A DNA stretch of 64,000 bases from Ferruginibacter sp. (GTDB lineage: Bacteria; Bacteroidota; Bacteroidia; Chitinophagales; Chitinophagaceae), in NCBI GenBank assembly GCA_025963635.1, contig JAOQAK010000070.1:1-64000 (forward strand), read 5' to 3'. Numbering within the stretch: the first letter of the stretch is position 1; each line of letters opens with the position of its first letter. The position numbers and the translations under genes are program-made. Shown one piece after another: positions 17,102-24,923 of the stretch. The notes below the pieces were generated by a model. It was given only the letters and a program-made list of their open reading frames with translations, was not told the DNA's origin and made no database searches.

Positions 17102-17935
17102 CGCCTCCCCTATTCCCAAATTCCTGATCATCTCTACAAAAAGGCTACTCAGCGTTTTATCCGCTTCACCTGCCACTGCAATTATTTCCGCGATATCAAC
17201 CGGTTGCAAATTATCGGGGTCACATTCGTCTGTAATAACACTGATCGCTGCACAGGGCAATCCTATTTGGTTGGCTACGATTACTTCGGGTACCGTGCTC
17301 ATTCCTACCATATCGGCCCCTGCTGCTGCAAGATATTTATATTCTGCACGGGTTTCCAGGTTTGGGCCGTTTACCGCAACATATACCCCATGTTGTAGTT
17401 TTATCCCGAGTTCTTCAGCAGCAATTCTTAATCTTTCGTTCAATAACTTGTTGTAAGGGCAACTCATATCAGGAAATCGTGGTCCAAAAACAGGATTATT
17501 TAATCCCCGTAAAGGATTTTCCGTTTGCATATTGATATGGTCTTCAATAATCACCAGGTCGCCTTTTTTAAATCTTATATTCATACCGCCTGCAGCATTG
17601 CTTAACAGTAAATGTTGAATGCCGAGCATCTTCATCAATCTTATAGGAAAAGTAACCTGTTGCATAGAATATCCTTCATAATAATGAAACCTTCCCTGCA
17701 TGGCCATTACTGTAGTATCCCCGATCTTGCCTAATAGCAGGTTTCCCTTGTGGAATTCTACGGTACTTACCGGGAAGTGTGGAATTTCATTATAGGGTAT
17801 TGTTTTTTCGATGACAATGGAATTCAAGAGTTCCCCTAAACCTGTCCCTAATACAATACCGGTACTAGCCTTGTCAAATCCATTACCAGCAAGAAATGCA
17901 GCAGTTTCTTCTAAATTTTCAAGCATTTGTTTCAT
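17099..17935 (-). CDS. Purine nucleoside phosphorylase (trimeric, PNP/MTAP family)
   Basis: 278 residues from an ATG at 17935. It cleaves purine nucleosides with phosphate to the free base and ribose 1-phosphate. The phosphate-binding GIVLGTGLGELLN near the start, QGRFHYYEGYSMQQVTFPIRLMKMLG, LLLSNAAGGMN, GVYVAVNGPNLETRAEYKYL and GADMVGMSTVPEVIVA are the family motifs. The specificity loop reads SVITDECDP. It is 166 bases divergent from the arsenosugar-type pair, and the spacer holds two TTACGTAA palindromes. Exact base preference cannot be read from sequence. Confidence 0.93.
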   Translation of the reverse strand: MKQMLENLEETAAFLAGNGFDKASTGIVLGTGLGELLNSIVIEKTIPYNEIPHFPVSTVEFHKGNLLLGKIGDTTVMAMQGRFHYYEGYSMQQVTFPIRLMKMLGIQHLLLSNAAGGMNIRFKKGDLVIIEDHINMQTENPLRGLNNPVFGPRFPDMSCPYNKLLNERLRIAAEELGIKLQHGVYVAVNGPNLETRAEYKYLAAAGADMVGMSTVPEVIVANQIGLPCAAISVITDECDPDNLQPVDIAEIIAVAGEADKTLSSLFVEMIRNLGIGEA

Positions 17936-17997
17936 ACTATTCGCAGGTTGAATGATGATTTTTAATATGACCGGGGCAGAAACTATATTTATTTTAT

Positions 17998-18052
17998 TTA
18001 CGTAATTTCAGGAAAACATAATTGCTCTGGCGAACTATATTTTGTTACGTAA
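17998..18052. promoter_or_regulatory. Pair of TTACGTAA palindromes in a divergent promoter region
   Basis: The identical 8-bp palindrome TTACGTAA occurs at 17998-18005 and 18045-18052, with centres 47 bp apart (about 4.5 helical turns). They lie between the divergent phosphorylase and AhpD-like/ArsS genes. Paired palindromes like this can be operator half-pairs for a dimeric regulator. No regulator gene is adjacent, so the assignment is inference. Confidence 0.35.
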
Positions 18053-18100
18053 AATAATTAATTGCACCCCGCTTCCTCAACAAGACCGAAAATAATCATT

Positions 18101-18436
18101 ATGAACAACAATTATTACAATGCCGCAGACCTGGCAAAATTTAGCAATATCGGGGAGTTTCAAAAAGAAGTTGCCGATAAATTTTTCGACTGGTATGGTG
18201 AAGTATTTAAAGACAGCGCTTTAAGCGCCAAGGAAAAATCACTGATCGCGTTGGCGGTGGCACATGCAGTTCAGTGCCCTTATTGTATTGATGCTTACAG
18301 CAGTGATGCTTACGAAAAAGGGTACAGCGAAGCGCAGATGATGGAGGCGGTACATGTGGCAGCGGCCATTCGCGGTGGCGCTACATTAGTTCACGGGGTG
18401 CAGATGATGAATAAGGTAAAAGAGATTGCCATGTAA
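18101..18436 (+). CDS. AhpD-like (carboxymuconolactone decarboxylase fold) protein, arsenosugar-associated type
   Basis: 111 residues. An in-frame TTG at 18062 exists, but the ATG at 18101 is preferred (MNNNYYNAADLAKF). The CMD/AhpD core shows the redox CxxC in AVQCPYCIDAYSSDAYEKGYS followed by helices MMEAVHVAAAIRGGATLVHG. The His that normally follows the second Cys by four residues in AhpD is Tyr here. Proteins of this type are commonly encoded next to ArsS and annotated as peroxidase-like proteins of arsenosugar biosynthesis. The next gene is ArsS, 136 bases downstream. A thiol-redox role is likely, but its reaction in that pathway is not established to my knowledge. Confidence 0.85.
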   Translation: MNNNYYNAADLAKFSNIGEFQKEVADKFFDWYGEVFKDSALSAKEKSLIALAVAHAVQCPYCIDAYSSDAYEKGYSEAQMMEAVHVAAAIRGGATLVHGVQMMNKVKEIAM

Positions 18437-18494
18437 AAGATTCAAGAATTGTAAGTAGGTGAATATTTTGGGCTCCTGCTTTTGTTCCCTGGTG

Positions 18495-18528
18495 AAGCAT
18501 CGTTGTGTCCTCACTTCAACAAATGTGC
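18495..18528 (-). repeat. Dispersed ~30-bp spacer repeat, copy C (inverted)
   Basis: Read on the minus strand it contains AAGTGAGGACACAACGATGCTT, differing by single bases from the copy at 21201-21235. It lies in the spacer between the AhpD-like gene and ArsS, so these two genes may be separate transcripts or the element is transcribed through. Confidence 0.6.
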
Positions 18529-18572
18529 AAACATGAAACACGTCAAACAATCTACTGATTAACTTTTAGAGG

Positions 18573-19688
18573 ATGAATGAAGAAAGCAAGCCCTGCAATA
18601 TGCTTAGTTCCCCTATGGGGAAGTGGACTTTGAAATCGTTAAAAGCCCAACACAACATTCTTGCCAATTCAAATGAGCAAATAGCCATATTGGAACATGG
18701 TGTTGATCACAGAGATTTATTTAGCCTGGTTCCTTTTCAGCAAAAGCTTGACGGCATTGGTTTATACCCGTTGGCACCAACAGGTATCGAAATTTTCCAG
18801 GTAAACATGGGAAAGATGTGCAACCAGGTCTGCAAACATTGCCATGTAGATGCAGGGCCCGACAGGGATGAAATAATGAGCCTGGAAACTATGCAGCTTT
18901 GCCTCGATATTTTAAAGAACACACCGGTTAAAACTGTTGACCTTACAGGTGGCGCACCCGAGTTAAATCCACATTTCCGATGGTTTGTTGAAGAGATTAA
19001 AAAGCTGGATAAGCATGTCATTGTGCGATGCAACCTCACCATTATTTTGGCCAATAAGCGCTTTACTGATTTGCCGGAATTCTTTCGTAGCAACAACGTT
19101 GAAGTAGTATCTTCTTTACCATTTTACACGGCCGACAGAACCAATCGACAACGTGGCGAAGGTGTATTCGAAGATAGCATCAAAGCACTTCAAATGCTCA
19201 ATGCGGTGGGCTATGGCAAGGAGGACACAGGGCTAGTTTTAAACCTGGTGTATAACCCGGCAGGAGCTTTTTTGCCGCCGCCACAAAAGATGCTGGAAAA
19301 GGAGTTCAAATCCGAATTGATGAAGAATTTTGGCATCTTGTTCAACCAATTATTTACCATTACCAATATGCCCATCAACCGTTACCTCGATTATTTATTA
19401 AAGAGTGGTAATTATGAAAAGTATATGGAAAAATTAACCGCGGCATTTAACCCCGCTGCTGCAAAAGGTGTGATGTGCCGGAACACCATATCAGTAGGAT
19501 GGGATGGTTTTTTGTTCGATTGCGATTTTAATCAAATGCTGGATATGAAGGTATCATGTAAGAACAACGTTCATCTTAAGCAGTTCAACATGGCATTACT
19601 CAACAAGAGAGAGATCGTAGTAAATCAACATTGTTACGGATGCACTGCCGGTTCAGGCAGCAGCTGTGGAGGAACTGTTACCGACTGA
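18573..19688 (+). CDS. arsS: Radical SAM protein ArsS (arsenosugar biosynthesis type, Cys-rich C-terminus)
   Basis: 371 residues from an ATG at 18573 with GAGG just upstream. The radical SAM cluster motif CxxxCxxC is in GKMCNQVCKHCHVDAGPDR at about residues 86-104. The GGAPELNP segment matches the GGE-type SAM loop. The C-terminus holds the extra Cys-rich region (MCRN, DCDFN, HCYGCTAGSGSSCGG) of the DUF3641-type ArsS family. Characterised relatives transfer the 5'-deoxyadenosyl group of SAM to dimethylarsinous acid. No arsenic methyltransferase (arsM) or ArsR regulator is present in the window, so arsenic chemistry is inferred from family and its AhpD-like neighbour. Confidence 0.88.
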   Translation: MNEESKPCNMLSSPMGKWTLKSLKAQHNILANSNEQIAILEHGVDHRDLFSLVPFQQKLDGIGLYPLAPTGIEIFQVNMGKMCNQVCKHCHVDAGPDRDEIMSLETMQLCLDILKNTPVKTVDLTGGAPELNPHFRWFVEEIKKLDKHVIVRCNLTIILANKRFTDLPEFFRSNNVEVVSSLPFYTADRTNRQRGEGVFEDSIKALQMLNAVGYGKEDTGLVLNLVYNPAGAFLPPPQKMLEKEFKSELMKNFGILFNQLFTITNMPINRYLDYLLKSGNYEKYMEKLTAAFNPAAAKGVMCRNTISVGWDGFLFDCDFNQMLDMKVSCKNNVHLKQFNMALLNKREIVVNQHCYGCTAGSGSSCGGTVTD

Positions 19689-19802
19689 AGTTTTACTACA
19701 TCTAATGGTGTCTTCCATCCTCTATTTTTGGATTCTGTTCTGCATACACAAAAAACTCTGCCGCGTTTCACCGTGAGCGTTTATATTTTATTACCTTGAA
19801 AA

Positions 19803-20765
19803 ATGTTGTATGGACTTGTAAAATTGGTTGCTAAGGTTGCCTTTAGATTCTATTGCCGCGATCTGCAGCTTAATAAACCGGGCTTGTTACAATGTGAAGG
19901 GCCATTGATGCTTGCTGTTAATCATCCCAATTCTTTTCTTGACGCTATTATTCTTTGCACCCTGTTCGACAAGCCCGTCTACTCACTGGCAAGGGGAGAC
20001 GCATTTAACGGCAGATGGATTTCACGCATTTTGCAATCTTTTAAAATGTTACCGGTGTACCGGGTGAGCGAAGGAGTGGAAAACCTGGAAGAAAATTACA
20101 AGACTTTCGAACTTTGTAAAGAAATATTCAAACAAAATGGCATAGTGCTGATTTTTAGTGAAGGGAAATGCATCAATGAGTGGCACCTGCGCCCTTTAAA
20201 AAAAGGAACAGCAAGGTTAGCCCTCAGCAGTTGGGCAGATGGTATTCCATTGAAAGTTTTACCCATTGCAATGAATTATAGTTCCTTTGAAAAGTTTGGC
20301 AAAAATATCCGGATGTTTTTTGGTGAATTTATAACATCACAGGAGGTAGGTTTGGAAGATGGCCATGGAAAATCTATCCAGGCGTTCAATTCAATTCTTG
20401 AACAACAACTTGCACCATTTGTATTTGAGATCGATAAAACCGATCAACAAAAATTAAAAGAACTCTTGTATGTTTCGCAACCATTCTTAAAGAAAATAGT
20501 TCTTTTTTTACCCTCCATTGCAGGTTGGTTAATGCATGCCCCGTTATATTATCCCGTCAAAAAATTTGTGATAAAAAAAACGAATAGTACAGACCATTTC
20601 GACTCTGTGGTAGTTGCCTTATTATTGGTAGCTTATCCTTTATATGTAGGTGTGATCAGCCTTTTGGTATTTTCTTGGACCAGCCAATGGTATGCCTTTC
20701 TGTTGTTGCTGATTTTTCCCGCAACAGCCTGGTCGCATTTACAATTGAAAAAACAATTAGCATGA
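19803..20765 (+). CDS. PlsC-like 1-acyl-glycerol-phosphate acyltransferase
   Basis: 320 residues from an ATG at 19803. The LPLAT domain covers about residues 20-215. The block I motif is NHPNSFLDAI, in which His and Asp are six positions apart (HX5D rather than the textbook HX4D). The glycine block reads FSEGKCINEWHLRPLKKGTARLAL. Two or three hydrophobic segments at about 245-315 suggest membrane anchoring. The likely role is acylating a glycerophospholipid or another lipid acceptor at the inner membrane. It follows arsS by 114 bases and ends convergent with atpC, with a shared terminator between. Confidence 0.85.
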   Translation: MLYGLVKLVAKVAFRFYCRDLQLNKPGLLQCEGPLMLAVNHPNSFLDAIILCTLFDKPVYSLARGDAFNGRWISRILQSFKMLPVYRVSEGVENLEENYKTFELCKEIFKQNGIVLIFSEGKCINEWHLRPLKKGTARLALSSWADGIPLKVLPIAMNYSSFEKFGKNIRMFFGEFITSQEVGLEDGHGKSIQAFNSILEQQLAPFVFEIDKTDQQKLKELLYVSQPFLKKIVLFLPSIAGWLMHAPLYYPVKKFVIKKTNSTDHFDSVVVALLLVAYPLYVGVISLLVFSWTSQWYAFLLLLIFPATAWSHLQLKKQLA

Positions 20766-20825
20766 GTAATCGCAGGTTCAAGCGGATGATGTCCAACGCA
20801 AGTCACGACTCTCTTTACGCATAAA

Positions 20826-20857
20826 AAAACCCATTCAAAATTGAATGGGCCTTTTAT
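20826..20857. terminator. Bidirectional intrinsic terminator between acyltransferase and atpC
   Basis: A perfect 9-bp stem CCCATTCAA/TTGAATGGG at 20830-20838 and 20841-20849 is flanked by a run of A on the left and CCTTTT on the right. It can therefore terminate both the plus-strand acyltransferase and the minus-strand atpDC transcript. Confidence 0.85.
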
Positions 20858-20871
20858 AAAGTATTAGTCAA

Positions 20872-21123
20872 TTAAATCTCTTCCGCGCCTTCAATCAATA
20901 CGATGGTTTTGTTGTTCAGCACTTCCACAAATCCTCCCTGTATATTATAAGATGTAGTGGCGGTTTTATCATTCAGCACCTTTAGCTTGCCGGCTTTCAG
21001 AGCGCTCACCATAGGAGCATGTTTTTCGAGTACTTCAAAAGAGCCGGAAATACCTGGCAACTGAACGCCGTATACTTCGCCGCTAAATACTTTTTTTTCC
21101 GGAGTTAATATTTCTAATGTCAT
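20872..21123 (-). CDS. atpC: F-type ATP synthase epsilon subunit (short form)
   Basis: 83 residues from an ATG at 21123. The beta-sandwich sequence MTLEILTPEKKVFSGEVYGVQLPGISGSFEVLEKHAPMV is characteristic. The C-terminal helical hairpin of longer epsilon subunits is absent, as is usual in Bacteroidota. Epsilon sits at the base of F1, contacts gamma and c ring, and couples catalysis to rotation. It is downstream of atpD on the same strand. Confidence 0.95.
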   Translation of the reverse strand: MTLEILTPEKKVFSGEVYGVQLPGISGSFEVLEKHAPMVSALKAGKLKVLNDKTATTSYNIQGGFVEVLNNKTIVLIEGAEEI

Positions 21124-21200
21124 GTACCTTGGGGCCCAATAAGGGGCTTGCTTTATGTTTAATTAATTTTTATTACCTGAACTTACGAATGATCCAAATT

Positions 21201-21235
21201 GGTATGCTGCACAAGTGAGTGACACAACGATGCTT
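21201..21235 (+). repeat. Dispersed ~30-bp spacer repeat, copy B
   Basis: It contains ACAAGTGAGTGACACAACGATG and starts with GGTATG, as in copy A at 4608-4639. It lies in the 181-base spacer between atpD and atpC, which would otherwise be expected to be short for two subunits of one complex. Confidence 0.75.
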
Positions 21236-21304
21236 AATAGAATTCCTGCCGCTTGTTAAACAAAGAAATAGGCAACCACTAAAAGCACGCCTACACAGAA
21301 GCCT

Positions 21305-22810
21305 TTAAGCTTGCGCCGCTGCCATCAGTTTCTTACCTTTTTCAATTGCATCTTCCAGGGTACCCACCAGGTTAAAGGCAGCTTCCGGATATTCGTCTAC
21401 TTCGCCATCCATAATTGAATTAAATCCACGAATGGTATCTTCAATCGGAACCAGTACACCTTTTAATCCAGTAAACTGCTCGGCCACAAAGAATGGCTGG
21501 CTCAGGAAACGCTGCACTTTACGGGCCCTTGATACGGTTTGCTTATCGTCATCACTCAACTCATCCAATCCAAGGATTGCGATAATGTCCTGTAATTCTT
21601 TATAACGTTGCAAAATTAATTTTACGCGGTTGGCAGTATTATAGTGTTCGTCACCAACGATCAATGGGGTTAATATTCTTGAAGTAGAATCCAGGGGATC
21701 CACCGCAGGATAAATACCCAGATCCGCAATTTTACGGCTTAACACCGTGGTGGCATCCAAATGCGCAAACGTGGTTGCCGGAGCCGGATCTGTTAAATCA
21801 TCTGCCGGTACATACACCGCCTGAACTGAAGTAATGGAGCCATTTTTTGTTGACGTGATCCTTTCCTGCATCAAACCCATTTCTGTTGCCAAAGTTGGCT
21901 GGTAACCTACTGCGCTGGGCATACGACCCAATAACGCTGATACTTCAGAACCCGCCTGCGTAAAACGGAAAATGTTGTCAACGAAAAACAAAATGTCTTT
22001 ACCCTGTCCGCTGCCGTCACCATCACGGAAATATTCTGCAATCGTTAAGCCGCTTAACGCAACACGTGCTCTTGCTCCCGGCGGCTCATTCATCTGTCCG
22101 AATACGAAAGTTGCTTTCGACTCCTTAAGATCTTCCATATTTACCGAACTCAAATCCCATCCGCCCTCTTCCATGCTATGTTTAAATTTCTCACCGTAAT
22201 TCATAATTCCCGCTTCAATCATCTCTCTCATCAGATCGTTTCCTTCCCTTGTTCGTTCGCCCACACCCGCAAAAACTGATACACCGCTGTATGCCTTGGC
22301 AATGTTATTGATCAGTTCCTGTATCAAAACCGTTTTACCCACACCGGCACCTCCAAACAAACCAATTTTACCACCCTTCGCATAGGGTTCAATCAGGTCA
22401 ATTACTTTGATACCAGTATATAAAATTTCATTGGCTGTACTTAAATTTTCAAATAATGGCGGCTTGGCGTGAATAGGGCGGCCACCTTCCTTACTCACCT
22501 GTGGAAGACCGTCAATGGCATCTCCGGTTACATTGAATAAACGGCCTTTAATCGCATCGCCTACAGGCATAGCGATCGGCTTGCCGGTATCTATTACTAC
22601 CATACCCCGAACCAACCCTTCAGTACCATCCATTGCTATGGTGCGAACACTATCTTCACCTAAATGCTGCTGCACTTCCAGTACCAGCGTGTCGCCATTG
22701 TCACGTTTTAATTCTAATGAATTTAATATCTCAGGAAGACTGCTATCACTGTCAAACTGCACGTCTACCACGGCTCCAATGATTGACTTTATTTTACCGG
22801 TATTGGCCAT
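21305..22810 (-). CDS. atpD: F-type ATP synthase beta subunit
   Basis: 501 residues from an ATG at 22810. The catalytic subunit of F1 shows the Walker A loop GLFGGAGVGKTVLIQELI, GVGERTREGNDLMREM, Walker B in KDILFFVDNIFRFTQAGSEVSALLGRMPSAVGYQPTL, and the C-terminal AEQFTGLKGVLVPIEDTI. All match the family at full length. It is upstream of atpC. The rest of the operon is not in the window, in line with the separate atpDC location common in Bacteroidota. A TACCTTTG promoter box lies 40 bases upstream. Confidence 0.98.
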   Translation of the reverse strand: MANTGKIKSIIGAVVDVQFDSDSSLPEILNSLELKRDNGDTLVLEVQQHLGEDSVRTIAMDGTEGLVRGMVVIDTGKPIAMPVGDAIKGRLFNVTGDAIDGLPQVSKEGGRPIHAKPPLFENLSTANEILYTGIKVIDLIEPYAKGGKIGLFGGAGVGKTVLIQELINNIAKAYSGVSVFAGVGERTREGNDLMREMIEAGIMNYGEKFKHSMEEGGWDLSSVNMEDLKESKATFVFGQMNEPPGARARVALSGLTIAEYFRDGDGSGQGKDILFFVDNIFRFTQAGSEVSALLGRMPSAVGYQPTLATEMGLMQERITSTKNGSITSVQAVYVPADDLTDPAPATTFAHLDATTVLSRKIADLGIYPAVDPLDSTSRILTPLIVGDEHYNTANRVKLILQRYKELQDIIAILGLDELSDDDKQTVSRARKVQRFLSQPFFVAEQFTGLKGVLVPIEDTIRGFNSIMDGEVDEYPEAAFNLVGTLEDAIEKGKKLMAAAQA

Positions 22811-22849
22811 AAATAAGATTTTATTGTATTTAGGTCTGTTTTAAGGCCG

Positions 22850-22857
22850 CAAAGGTA
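22850..22857 (-). promoter_or_regulatory. Promoter -7 box of atpD (TACCTTTG)
   Basis: TACCTTTG on the minus strand matches the Bacteroidota TAnnTTTG consensus exactly and stands about 40 bases before the atpD start codon, giving a short leader. No clear -33 TTG is seen. Confidence 0.6.
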
Positions 22858-23148
22858 AGGGTTAGGTGTTAAAATTTGAAATTTGATATTTGATCTTTCA
22901 AGGCCTGGGATTAAATAAAATAAAGTTTCATAGCGATTTTACCCTTATAATTAGTGTGTGTTCCTTTACTTCGATAATGGCATTTGAACTTTCTATGATG
23001 CTTTCAATATCTAATATATTATGTAACAATAACATTCGATTTACTTATAATTTAATATTTTCGCCTGCTCCTGGTGAAAATGCTCTTGCATGAGGTAATC
23101 ACTCATCATTTGCAGGATCAACAAGTATATTTTAATTCAATTGATAAT

Positions 23149-24285
23149 ATGAGGGCAGCGCTCGCAAAACACTTTGGAACAACATTTAAAGCTATTAACA
23201 TTTTTATTGTATTGGTTTACCTGCTTGCATGCCTGATTCCGATTCTGCCCGCCGGGGAATTTTGGATGATTTCGGTATTGGGATTAGGTTTTCCTGTGCT
23301 TGCGCTCGTTGTTGCATTTTTTTCCATAGGCTGGCTAATGGTAAGGTCTAAGTGGTTCCTTCTATCCCTGGTTGCGCTAGTGCTTAGCTGGCAGCAACTT
23401 TCTGCGATCGCAGGATTGAATGCAAAAAGAACCTTTACGCTGTCGAAACCGAAAGAAACATTACGTGTACTAACCTGGAATGTGTCAAGTTGGGGAGAAA
23501 CCAATAAAAGTCCTGTGAACAAATTTGAGAATCCCGTTCTAATGATAGACCTCATTAGAAAACAGCAGGCGGATGTAATTTGCTTGCAGGAATGCTGGGA
23601 TAAAAAAAACCAGCGCTCAAAATATGGAAAGTTGCAGGAATTGAAAGACATGGGATATTGCTATTCCTATTTCGTAAAAACAGTAAAGGAAAATGTAAAT
23701 TACAAATCCGGAGTGGCCATTTTATCTAAATACCCAATTACCGACACTGCTAAATTCAGTTACGGAAAAGATGACTTTGCCGAACACCTGATTTATGCCG
23801 ATGTTCAATTTAATCAGCAAAAGATCAGGGTATTTACCACGCATCTTCAGTCGGTTCGGTTTGACGAGGCTGAATACACGGCTCTTCGAAAAATCAAGCG
23901 CACTGATGAAACCGGGTTAAAGGATTCGAGGACAATTGTTCGCAAACTTAGAGATGCATACGAGTTTCGCGCCACCGAGGCCGAATTGGTTCAACAAAAA
24001 CTAAAGGAAAGCCCCTATCCGGTGATTATTTGTGGCGATTTTAATGATGTACCAAATTCTTACACCTATTTCACCATCAAGGGAGACCTGCAGGATGCTT
24101 TTTTAAAGAAAGGAACAGGGTTGGGCAGAACTTTCCAGTATTTGTCTCCTACTTTAAGAATCGATTATATTCTTGTTGACAAAAATTATAAAGTGAAACA
24201 ATACAACAGGATCAAAGTGCCCTACTCTGATCATTACCCGGTAATTGCCGATTTACGCTTCTTCCCAAACCATGATGTAAAATAA
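23149..24285 (+). CDS. Membrane-anchored endonuclease/exonuclease/phosphatase (EEP) family protein
   Basis: About 378 residues from the ATG at 23149. Upstream in-frame GTG 23074 and ATG 23080 are possible, but the family usually begins just before the first membrane helix. Three hydrophobic segments lie at about 17-92. The EEP catalytic domain follows: LRVLTWNVSSWG, DVICLQECWD with the metal-binding Glu, FTTHLQS, VIICGDFNDVPNSYTY, RIDYILVD and YSDHYPVIADL. The catalytic residues are complete, so hydrolysis of a phosphodiester or phosphomonoester is expected. The substrate is unknown. Relatives range from nucleases to sphingomyelinase-like enzymes. Confidence 0.87.
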   Translation: MRAALAKHFGTTFKAINIFIVLVYLLACLIPILPAGEFWMISVLGLGFPVLALVVAFFSIGWLMVRSKWFLLSLVALVLSWQQLSAIAGLNAKRTFTLSKPKETLRVLTWNVSSWGETNKSPVNKFENPVLMIDLIRKQQADVICLQECWDKKNQRSKYGKLQELKDMGYCYSYFVKTVKENVNYKSGVAILSKYPITDTAKFSYGKDDFAEHLIYADVQFNQQKIRVFTTHLQSVRFDEAEYTALRKIKRTDETGLKDSRTIVRKLRDAYEFRATEAELVQQKLKESPYPVIICGDFNDVPNSYTYFTIKGDLQDAFLKKGTGLGRTFQYLSPTLRIDYILVDKNYKVKQYNRIKVPYSDHYPVIADLRFFPNHDVK

Positions 24286-24455
24286 TATGTGTAAGGTCCA
24301 TATTGCTCATATTAGCTTCAGCCCGGGAGTCCTTTTGGTCGCCGTAATCTGCAACAACTTATATTATGCAGGCGTTGGTTACACTGTTTTGAAATCTGCC
24401 TGCCCGAAAGAACTGTGGCGGCTCACTTATCCCTATTCGAATCACAATAAACAAG

Positions 24456-24463
24456 TAAATTTG
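24456..24463 (+). promoter_or_regulatory. Promoter -7 box of rbfA (TAAATTTG)
   Basis: TAAATTTG fits TAnnTTTG and lies 20 bases before the rbfA ATG, which predicts a very short leader. Confidence 0.5.
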
Positions 24464-24482
24464 CAACTTAGCTATACTATAT

Positions 24483-24878
24483 ATGACGACTGAAACAAAA
24501 AGACAGAAACAGGTTGCAGGCCTGATCAATGAAGAGCTGAACGATATATTCCGCAGAATGAACCTGCTGATGCTTGATGGCGGTATGATCTCCATATCGG
24601 CGGTAAAAATTACGCCCGATCTGTTTGAAGCAAGAATTTACCTGAGCATGTTCAAGATAAAAGATACCCAGGCAGCCCTGCTAAAGTTTGAAGAAAAGAA
24701 TAAAGAGATCAGGAAAGAGCTTGGGACACGGGTGAGACACCAACTTCGAAGTATACCTGAACTTAAGTTTTTTATTGATGATACATTGGACTACGTCTTT
24801 AAAATGGAAGAATTGTTTGAAAAGATTAAGAAGGAAGAAACACCCGATTCCAAGGAAGAAAGTCAGGCAAATGATTAG
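24483..24878 (+). CDS. rbfA: Ribosome-binding factor A
   Basis: 131 residues from an ATG at 24483. It has the RbfA fold: TKRQKQVAGLINEELNDIFRRMN at the N-terminus, then ISISAVKITPDLFEARIYLSMF, RHQLRSIPELKFFIDDTLDYVFKMEELFEKI. The last strand and helix match family features. RbfA assists late 30S maturation and cold adaptation by binding 16S rRNA near helix 1. The C-terminus is acidic. It precedes a LolC/E-like permease gene by 45 bases on the same strand, so they may be co-transcribed. Confidence 0.93.
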   Translation: MTTETKRQKQVAGLINEELNDIFRRMNLLMLDGGMISISAVKITPDLFEARIYLSMFKIKDTQAALLKFEEKNKEIRKELGTRVRHQLRSIPELKFFIDDTLDYVFKMEELFEKIKKEETPDSKEESQAND

Positions 24879-24923
24879 TCATTCAATAATAAACTTTACG
24901 AAAGCCCCTTTGGGCACAGGGGT

